Source: an uncultured Clostridia bacterium (lineage in GTDB: Bacteria > Bacillota > Clostridia > UBA1381 > UMGS1253). Taken from it: a stretch of 16,303 nt of DNA. How positions within the stretch are numbered: position 1 is the first letter of the stretch; each line of letters starts with the position of its first letter. Under the pieces are notes generated by a model that ran no database searches, was not told the origin of the DNA, and saw only the letters and a program-made list of their open reading frames with translations. The translations under genes and the position numbers were made by a program. The stretch lies in contig CALAUK010000193.1 in assembly GCA_937892135.1 (NCBI GenBank), positions 1-16,303 of the forward strand, in the 5' to 3' direction. Below, piece by piece: positions 1 to 6,144 of the stretch.

Positions 1-2216
1 ATATCACTTGCGACGGATATGTTACTTTAACAGATGGTACAGGTATAGTTCATATTGCTCCTGCATTCGGTGAAGACGACGCAAAGGTTGGACGTGCTTA
101 CGATTTGCCTTTCGTTCAGCTTGTTGACTCAAAGGGCGAAATGACAAAGGAGACTCCCTGGGCAGGAATGTTCTGCAAAGACGCTGACAAGGAAGTTTTC
201 AAGGCGTTAGCAGAAAGCGGACTTTTGTTTAAGGCGCTTCCGTTTGAGCATTCATATCCTTTCTGCTGGAGATGTGATACTCCTCTTATTTACTATGCAA
301 GAGATTCATGGTTTATAAAGATGACAGCCGTTAAGGATGACCTTATTAAAAACAACAACACAATTAACTGGATTCCCGAAAGCATCGGAACAGGCCGTTT
401 CGGTGACTGGCTTAAAAATGTTCAGGACTGGGGCGTAAGCCGTGACAGATACTGGGGAACACCACTTAATATATGGGAGTGTTCCTGCGGACACCGCCAC
501 AGCATAGGCTCTATCGCTGAACTTCGCTCCATGAGCGATAACTGCCCTGAAGAGATTGAGCTTCACAGACCCTATATTGATGCTGTAACAATAAAATGCC
601 CCGAGTGTGGAGGCGAAATGAGAAGAGTTTCCGAGGTTATTGACTGTTGGTTTGACTCGGGCGCTATGCCTTTTGCTCAGTGGCACTATCCTTTTGAAAA
701 TGAAGATATATTCAAGGCTAATTTCCCTGCAAGCTTCATAAGTGAGGCTGTTGACCAGACAAGAGGATGGTTCTATTCACTTCTTGCAATTTCAACACTT
801 ATCTTTAACGAAGCACCTTATAAAAACGTTATCGTTTTAGGTCTTGTTCAGGACGAAAACGGTCAGAAGATGAGTAAATCCAAGGGAAATGCCGTTGACC
901 CGTTTGATGCGCTTGCAACCTACGGCGCAGACTCAATCCGCTGGTATTTTTACTCAAATTCAGCACCCTGGCTTCCTAACCGTTTCCACGAGAAAGCCGT
1001 TATGGAGGGCCAGAGAAAGTTTATGGGTACCTTGTGGAACACTTATGCGTTCTTCGTTTTGTATGCAAACATAGATAAGTTTGATGCGAGCAAGTATGCA
1101 CTTGAATATGACAAGCTTTCTGTTATGGACAAGTGGATGCTTTCAAAGCTTAACAGCCTTGTTAAGACAGTTGATAACTACCTTGAAAACTACAAGATTA
1201 CAGAAACTGCAAGAGCACTTCAGGAATTTGTTGACGATATGAGTAACTGGTATGTAAGAAGAAGCCGTGAGCGTTTCTGGCAGAAGGGTATGGAGCAGGA
1301 TAAGATTAATGCTTATATGACTCTTTATACAACACTTGTTACATTGGCTAAGCTTTCAGCGCCCATGATTCCGTTTATGAGTGAGGATATTTATCAGAAT
1401 TTAGTTCGTTCATTAGATAAAGATGCTCCCGAGAGTATTCACCTTTGCGACTATCCCGTGTTTGACGAGAAGCTAATTGACTCATCACTTGAAGAAAACA
1501 TGAAAAAGCTTTTGGATATTGTTGTTTTGGGACGTGCGTGCAGAAATGCGGCTAACATCAAAAACCGTCAGCCGATAGGTAAGATGTTTGTTAAAGCAGA
1601 CTTTGAGCTTTCTAAGTTTTTCCTTGACATTATCGCAGAGGAGCTTAATGTAAAGGAAGTTGACTTTACAGATAATGTTAGAGAGTACACAAGCTACAGC
1701 TTTAAGCCTCAGCTTAAGACAGTAGGTCCTAAGTTCGGTAAGTATTTGGGAATAATCCGTGATTATCTTTCAAATGTTGATGGAAATGACGCTATGGATG
1801 AGCTTGAAAAGGACGGAGCTGTAAAGATTACTACACCTGACGGCGAAATCAGACTTGAAAGAGAAGACCTTTTAATTGAGACAGCTCAGGTTGAAGGTTA
1901 CGCTTCTGAAAGCGATTTCGGCATAAGCGTTATTTTGGATACTCACCTTACAGATGAGCTTATTGAAGAGGGCTTCGTTCGTGAGATAGTAAGCAAGATT
2001 CAGACAATGAGAAAAGATTCGGGCTTTGAGGTTATGGATAACATAAGAATTTATTCTTACGGAAACGAAAGAATAAAAGAGATAATCGAAAAGAACGCCG
2101 AAGAAATAAAAGAAGATGTTCTTTGCCGTGAAATCGTTTTTGATAAAGAAACAGATTTTGCAAAGGAATGGAACATAAACGGCGAAAAAGTTATGATTGC
2201 TGTTGAAAAGCTATAA
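1..2216 (+). CDS. ileS: Isoleucyl-tRNA synthetase, type 2 (5' end outside window)
   Basis: This cytoplasmic enzyme charges tRNA-Ile with isoleucine. The open frame is already running at position 3, so the start codon and the Rossmann half with the HIGH motif lie upstream of the window. What remains begins in the CP1 editing domain, with the typical GTGIVHIAPAFGEDD stretch at about 39-83. It then shows a Cys-rich zinc-type pair (CSCGH near 480-494, CPECGG near 597-614), DCWFDSG, the KMSKS loop at 867-881, and the anticodon-binding helical domain. A long C-terminal extension follows instead of the zinc finger of E. coli-type IleS. The QRKFMGTLWNTYAFFVLYA region and the extension are typical of the eukaryotic-like (type 2) form found in many Clostridia. 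The stop at 2214-2216 is followed directly by a terminator. The family call is near certain. The type-2 assignment is strong but rests on remembered family features. Confidence 0.97.
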   Translation, partial: ITCDGYVTLTDGTGIVHIAPAFGEDDAKVGRAYDLPFVQLVDSKGEMTKETPWAGMFCKDADKEVFKALAESGLLFKALPFEHSYPFCWRCDTPLIYYARDSWFIKMTAVKDDLIKNNNTINWIPESIGTGRFGDWLKNVQDWGVSRDRYWGTPLNIWECSCGHRHSIGSIAELRSMSDNCPEEIELHRPYIDAVTIKCPECGGEMRRVSEVIDCWFDSGAMPFAQWHYPFENEDIFKANFPASFISEAVDQTRGWFYSLLAISTLIFNEAPYKNVIVLGLVQDENGQKMSKSKGNAVDPFDALATYGADSIRWYFYSNSAPWLPNRFHEKAVMEGQRKFMGTLWNTYAFFVLYANIDKFDASKYALEYDKLSVMDKWMLSKLNSLVKTVDNYLENYKITETARALQEFVDDMSNWYVRRSRERFWQKGMEQDKINAYMTLYTTLVTLAKLSAPMIPFMSEDIYQNLVRSLDKDAPESIHLCDYPVFDEKLIDSSLEENMKKLLDIVVLGRACRNAANIKNRQPIGKMFVKADFELSKFFLDIIAEELNVKEVDFTDNVREYTSYSFKPQLKTVGPKFGKYLGIIRDYLSNVDGNDAMDELEKDGAVKITTPDGEIRLEREDLLIETAQVEGYASESDFGISVILDTHLTDELIEEGFVREIVSKIQTMRKDSGFEVMDNIRIYSYGNERIKEIIEKNAEEIKEDVLCREIVFDKETDFAKEWNINGEKVMIAVEKL

Positions 2217-2220
2217 AATA

Positions 2221-2253
2221 AAAGGTTTCCGCATTTTTGCGGAAACCTTTTTT
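2221..2253. terminator. Bidirectional rho-independent terminator between ileS and lplA
   Basis: A 13-bp perfect stem (2221-2233 with 2238-2250) closes a TTTT loop. T residues follow on the plus strand (2248-2253). The AT-rich run before the stem (2212-2223) gives a U-rich tail when read on the minus strand. The stem lies between two convergent genes and can stop transcription from both sides. Its T-run touches the lplA stop codon at 2253-2255. Confidence 0.93.
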
Positions 2254-3230
2254 CATAGAAGTTTAGTTTTGATTAAAGAGAAGATATCGTCTGCGACATC
2301 TTTTTCGAATACCTTTGTTAAAGAAGAATAAATCTTATCTTCTTTAAACGGGCATTTTAAAAGAGCTTTTTCTATTTTGTCCCTTATGCTCCAGTCCATA
2401 GAATCGGAAAAGACGATTATATCATTTATAACGCCGTTTGAAACCTCAAAAGAAAGATCTATTGTGCCCCACGAAAAACGGTTTTTAAGGTTTGTTGAAA
2501 ACGGAATGGGCATTTTGTATAAATAATCATAGCTTCCGTATTCTTCTTTTAGTGCGGCTACTTTTTCGGCGTCCGGGATGGGAGCGGGAGCCAGGGTAAG
2601 ATTATACACTTTTTCGAAAGCCTTAAGCATATAATCTGCCATAAGCTTGCAAGATAGACCTTCTGAAAGCTCGGATAAATTAACAACCCTTGATCTTACT
2701 GATTTTACGCCCTTGCTCTCAAGCTTAGCCTCGGGGGGAGAGAGGTATTTTTGCATAGCTGTCATATCGGCATTTATAAGTATTGTTCCGTGATGATAGC
2801 TTCTTCCCTTTGAATTATAAAAGGCGTTTCCCGAAAACTTTCTGCCGTCAGCTAAAATATCGTTTCTGCCTGAAAATTCAGTGTTAATTCCTGCGATAGC
2901 GCAAGCAGTTTTTATGACATTAAGCTGCTTTTCAAGGTCGTAGTTTTCAGTTTTACATAAAAAAGTAAAATTAAGATTGCCTGTGTCGTGAAAAACGGCA
3001 CCGCCGCCTGAAAGACGCCTTGCAAGAAAGCCTCCGTCTTTTTCAAGCTCTCGGCATCTGCACTCTAAAAACGAATTCTGATTTCTTCCGATAACCACGG
3101 TTTTTTCGTTCTGCCACAGATACAAAATCACAGTTTCGTCGTCCACAGAATCCAAAAGACATTTTTCGACTGCGAGGTTTTCATAAGGATTAACACAGTC
3201 TGTTTTATGAACCTGTAAATATTTAATCAT
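2253..3230 (-). CDS. lplA: Lipoate-protein ligase A
   Basis: This enzyme activates lipoate with ATP and transfers it to the target lysine of lipoyl domains. The protein is 325 aa from the ATG at 3230, near the roughly 337 aa of E. coli LplA. It carries the lipoate/ATP-binding motif RRLSGGGAVFHDTGN (about residues 71-85), the SGRNDILADGRKFSGNA region with the expected active-site lysine at residue 131, HHGTILI, and the small C-terminal accessory domain of full-length LplA. A GTG three codons earlier (3239) is in frame, but it lies inside the likely Shine-Dalgarno sequence GGGTGA, so I prefer the ATG. The gene has its own promoter and lies back to back with an operon that encodes a lipoyl-bearing E2. 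That makes this E2 a natural substrate (inference). Some LplA relatives act as octanoyl or lipoyl transferases, but the separate C-terminal domain favours a true ligase. Confidence 0.93.
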   Translation of the reverse strand: MIKYLQVHKTDCVNPYENLAVEKCLLDSVDDETVILYLWQNEKTVVIGRNQNSFLECRCRELEKDGGFLARRLSGGGAVFHDTGNLNFTFLCKTENYDLEKQLNVIKTACAIAGINTEFSGRNDILADGRKFSGNAFYNSKGRSYHHGTILINADMTAMQKYLSPPEAKLESKGVKSVRSRVVNLSELSEGLSCKLMADYMLKAFEKVYNLTLAPAPIPDAEKVAALKEEYGSYDYLYKMPIPFSTNLKNRFSWGTIDLSFEVSNGVINDIIVFSDSMDWSIRDKIEKALLKCPFKEDKIYSSLTKVFEKDVADDIFSLIKTKLL

Positions 3231-3247
3231 AATTATCACCCGGATAT

Positions 3248-3276
3248 ATTATATAAAAAACTTTTTTTCAAGTCAA
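3248..3276 (-). promoter_or_regulatory. Sigma-A promoter of lplA
   Basis: On the minus strand, TTGACT (3276-3271) is followed after 17 bp by TATAAT (3253-3248). Transcription should begin near 3241, leaving only about 10 nt before the ATG at 3230, just enough for the GGGTGA ribosome site. This argues against the upstream GTG as start. Confidence 0.85.
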
Positions 3277-3411
3277 TAAATTTATGAAAAAAATGTGCCG
3301 GTATTATAAAAAGTGTTATAAAGAAAAAGGCTAGTTTTTAGAGTATTTGTTTATTATGCTAACCGAGTGGCTGTTTTTTTGTTTTTTTAGATTTTATTGT
3401 AAAAAAAGACA

Positions 3412-3440
3412 TTGACGAAACCGGTTTATAGGTGTATAAT
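3412..3440 (+). promoter_or_regulatory. Promoter of the E2-E3-E1 operon with a palindrome in its spacer
   Basis: TTGACG (3412-3417), 17 bp, then a perfect TATAAT (3435-3440). The spacer starts with the perfect 10-bp palindrome AAACCGGTTT (3418-3427), directly against the -35 box. A regulator bound there would block RNA polymerase, so it is a candidate operator. Transcription would start near 3447, giving a leader of about 50 nt before the TTG start of E2. Confidence 0.85.
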
Positions 3441-3483
3441 TATAGTTGCAGTTATTATAAGTAAAATTATTTTTTATAATCTA

Positions 3484-3493
3484 AGAGGAGGGG
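3484..3493 (+). promoter_or_regulatory. Ribosome binding site fixing the TTG start of E2
   Basis: AGAGGAGGGG lies 5 nt before the TTG at 3499. No comparable site precedes the earlier in-frame start at 3412, which lies in the -35 box. Confidence 0.85.
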
Positions 3494-3498
3494 TTATT

Positions 3499-4752
3499 TT
3501 GGCTAATGCAGTAATTATGCCCAAAGCCGGTATAACAGTTGAAAGCTGTATCATCGGAACATGGGAAAAGAAAGTCGGAGATTCGGTTAAAGTCGGAGAT
3601 ATTCTGTTTACATACGAAACAGACAAAGCAAGCTTTGAATGCGAGTCTACCGAAGAAGGTACTTTACTTGAGATTTTCTACCAGGAAGGTGACGAGGTTC
3701 CCTGCTTGGTAAATGTTTGTGCAATTGGTAATGAGGGTGATGATGTTTCTGCTCTTCGTCCTGAAGGTGCTCAGGCAGAGGCTCCCGCAGAGGCAACTCC
3801 CGCAGCAGAAGCTCCCGCAGCAGCGGTTGCAGCTCCTGTAGAGGCTCCCGTTTCAACAGCAGTAGCAGGCGCAGATGCAGCAGCATCTCCCAGAGCTAAG
3901 AAACTAGCAGAGCGCGCAGGTGTTGATGTAAATTGTGCAACACCTACAGGTCCTAACGGAAGAATTATCGAGCGTGATGTAAGAACTCTAATGGATAATC
4001 CTGAGGCAGCTAAGGCAGCAGCGGTTGCGGCTCCCGCAGTTAGTGCGGCTCCCGAGGCAGAGTATGAAGATGTTAAGTTCAGCGGAATCCGCCGTGCTAT
4101 CAGCAAGTCAATGCACACATCTTTGTCTACAATGGCTCAGCTTACTCACAACACATCATTCGATGCATCAAATATTCTAGCTTACAGAAAGCAGCTTAAG
4201 GCAGCTGAGGGTGAGCTTGCAGGCATCACATTGGGCGATATCGTTTTGTATGCAGTTTCAAGAACTCTACTAAACCACCCCGATTTGAATGCACATATGT
4301 TAGACGATAACAACATTCGTTTGTTTAAGCACGTTAACCTAGGTGTTGCAGTTGACACACCCAGAGGCTTAATGGTTCCCACAATCTTTAATGCTGACCA
4401 GAAGAGTCTTCTTGAGATTTCCAAGGAAGTTAAGGTTCTTGCAGCAGAGTGCCGTGATGGTGCAATAAGCCCCGACAAGCTAACAGGTGCTACATTTACA
4501 GTATCTAACCTTGGTAACCTTGGCGTTGAGTCCTTTACTCCTGTTATCAATCCTCCCCAGACAGGTATTTTGGGAGTTTGCGGAACAACACAGCGCGTTA
4601 AGAAAGCAGCTGACGGTTCAATTGCGCTTTACCCCGCAATGGGCTTAAGCTTAACATACGACCACAGAGCAGTAGACGGAACTCCTGCAGCTCGTTTCCA
4701 GAAAGAGCTTGGAGCTAACCTAGAAAACTTTACAACACTTCTTGCGAAATAA
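3499..4752 (+). CDS. Dihydrolipoyl acyltransferase (E2) of a 2-oxoacid/acetoin dehydrogenase complex
   Basis: This is the core of the complex: it carries the acyl group on lipoate and passes it to CoA. The TTG start at 3499 is chosen because AGAGGAGGGG (3484-3493) precedes it at good spacing and the lipoyl domain begins at once. The longer frame starts inside the promoter. The product is 417 aa. The lipoyl domain is at about residues 3-78, with the lipoylated lysine in ETDKAS (K43). An Ala/Pro/Glu-rich swinging linker follows, then an E3/E1-binding domain (about 129-165), a second Ala-rich linker, and the catalytic domain (about 187-417) ending in YDHRAVDG (H389, D393). One lipoyl domain is the usual count in Gram-positive complexes. 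Next come E3 (12-nt gap) and fused E1. The substrate is not decided by sequence: pyruvate, branched-chain oxoacids and acetoin are all possible. Confidence 0.95.
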   Translation: MANAVIMPKAGITVESCIIGTWEKKVGDSVKVGDILFTYETDKASFECESTEEGTLLEIFYQEGDEVPCLVNVCAIGNEGDDVSALRPEGAQAEAPAEATPAAEAPAAAVAAPVEAPVSTAVAGADAAASPRAKKLAERAGVDVNCATPTGPNGRIIERDVRTLMDNPEAAKAAAVAAPAVSAAPEAEYEDVKFSGIRRAISKSMHTSLSTMAQLTHNTSFDASNILAYRKQLKAAEGELAGITLGDIVLYAVSRTLLNHPDLNAHMLDDNNIRLFKHVNLGVAVDTPRGLMVPTIFNADQKSLLEISKEVKVLAAECRDGAISPDKLTGATFTVSNLGNLGVESFTPVINPPQTGILGVCGTTQRVKKAADGSIALYPAMGLSLTYDHRAVDGTPAARFQKELGANLENFTTLLAK

Positions 4753-4764
4753 GGAGAGAGAAAA

Positions 4765-6132
4765 ATGGAAATTTTTGATTTATTAGTTGTTGGCGGCGGC
4801 CCCGGCGGATATTTGTGCGCTGAGCGTGCTGCGCAGAACGGTATGAAGGTTGCAGTTTTTGAGAAGAAAGCACTTGGCGGAACTTGCCTTAACGAAGGTT
4901 GTATCCCCACAAAGACTCTTCTAAACTCTTCTAAGATGTACCGTCATGCAAAAGAGAGCGAAGCTTTTGGTGTTACTTCTGAAAATGTTAAGTATGATCA
5001 CGCAAAAGTTGTAGACAGAAAAGACAAGGTTGTTAAAACACTTGTTTCAGGTGTTGGCGCAACAATGAAAGCAAACAAGGTAACAGTTGTTTCTGAAAAC
5101 GCTGTTATCAAGGGAAGAGGAGATAACGGCTTTATGGTTGAGGCCGCAGGTCAGATCTACGAGGGCAAAAAGCTTGCTATCGCATCAGGCTCTGAAACAG
5201 TTGTTCCTCCCGTTCCCGGCTTAAAAGAGGGAATTGAGTCAGGCTTCGTTGTAACAAACAAAGAAGTTTTAGACGCTAAGAAGCTTCCCAAGGATTTGGT
5301 TGTAATCGGTGGCGGCGTTATCGGTCTTGAAATGGCTTACTATTTTGCAAGCGTTGGCGTTAACGTTACTGTTATCGAAATGATGCCCAAAATCGCAGGT
5401 GCAACAGATCCTGAAATCTGCAAGGTTATTCAGGAAGGCTTTGAAAAGCGCGGCATGATATTTAAGCTATCCTGCAAGGTGCTTGAAGTTAAGAAAAAGA
5501 GCGTAATATATGAAGAGAATGGCGAGAAGAAAGAAATTAAGTGCGATATGGTACTTCTTTCTGCAGGTCGTAAGCCCTCTACAGCAGGCATCGGTCTTGA
5601 GTCATTAAATCTTGATATGGACAGAGCTGCAATTAAGACAGACCGTCATCTTTGCACAAATGTTTCCGGTGTTTACGCTATTGGTGACTGTAACGGTAAG
5701 CTTATGCTTGCTCACACTGCTTACAGAGAAGCAGAGGTTGCAGTTAATCACATGATGGGTAAGGCTGATGAGATGCGTTATGACGTTATCCCCTCAGTTA
5801 TATACACAGACCCTGAGGTTGCAAGTGTTGGCCTTTCTAAAGAGGCTGCAGAGGAAAAGGGAATGAAGGTTAAAGAAATTAAGCTTCCCATGAGCTATGC
5901 AGGCCGTTACATCGCTGAAACAGAGGGCGGCAAGGGCTTTATCAAGCTTGTTGTTGACACAGACAAGAAGCGTTTGGTAGGTTGCCACATGGTAGGTTCT
6001 TATGCTTCTGAAATCATTATGACAGCTACAATGATGATTGACACAGAGCTTACACCTAACCGTTTGCAGAAGCTTGTGTTCCCTCATCCTACAGTTGTTG
6101 AAATCATAAGAGAAGCTATTTTTCATATTTAA
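4765..6132 (+). CDS. lpdA: Dihydrolipoyl dehydrogenase (E3)
   Basis: This FAD flavoprotein reoxidises dihydrolipoamide on E2 and gives NADH. The product is 455 aa, normal for a stand-alone E3 without an N-terminal lipoyl domain. Visible elements are the N-terminal FAD dinucleotide fold VVGGGPGG (residues 8-15), the redox disulfide GGTCLNEGCIPTK (C41, C46), the NAD-binding fold IGGGVIGLE (about 181-189), the second FAD motif YAIGDCNG, and the C-terminal dimer-interface catalytic pair HPTVVE (H441, E446) that serves the partner subunit. The start ATG follows AAGGAGAG. The gene sits between E2 and E1 with gaps of 12 nt on each side, so co-transcription is nearly sure. The adjacency to lipoyl E2 separates it from mercuric or glutathione reductases. 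Confidence 0.96.
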   Translation: MEIFDLLVVGGGPGGYLCAERAAQNGMKVAVFEKKALGGTCLNEGCIPTKTLLNSSKMYRHAKESEAFGVTSENVKYDHAKVVDRKDKVVKTLVSGVGATMKANKVTVVSENAVIKGRGDNGFMVEAAGQIYEGKKLAIASGSETVVPPVPGLKEGIESGFVVTNKEVLDAKKLPKDLVVIGGGVIGLEMAYYFASVGVNVTVIEMMPKIAGATDPEICKVIQEGFEKRGMIFKLSCKVLEVKKKSVIYEENGEKKEIKCDMVLLSAGRKPSTAGIGLESLNLDMDRAAIKTDRHLCTNVSGVYAIGDCNGKLMLAHTAYREAEVAVNHMMGKADEMRYDVIPSVIYTDPEVASVGLSKEAAEEKGMKVKEIKLPMSYAGRYIAETEGGKGFIKLVVDTDKKRLVGCHMVGSYASEIIMTATMMIDTELTPNRLQKLVFPHPTVVEIIREAIFHI

Positions 6133-6144
6133 GGAGGAATAAAA

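Noticed and set aside
3358..3390. Possible terminator before the E2 promoter (GCTA/TGGC hairpin followed by T-runs)
   Set aside because: The stem has only about 4 bp including a G-T pair, and no gene on the plus strand ends before it.
3412..3498. Longer N-terminus of E2 starting at the TTG at 3412
   Set aside because: That TTG is the start of the -35 box and the region holds the -10 box as well. The lipoyl domain and a strong ribosome site fit the TTG at 3499.
3771..4118. Minus-strand frame rich in Ala/Ser opposite E2
   Set aside because: It is a mirror of the Ala/Pro linker codons with no ribosome site or family match.
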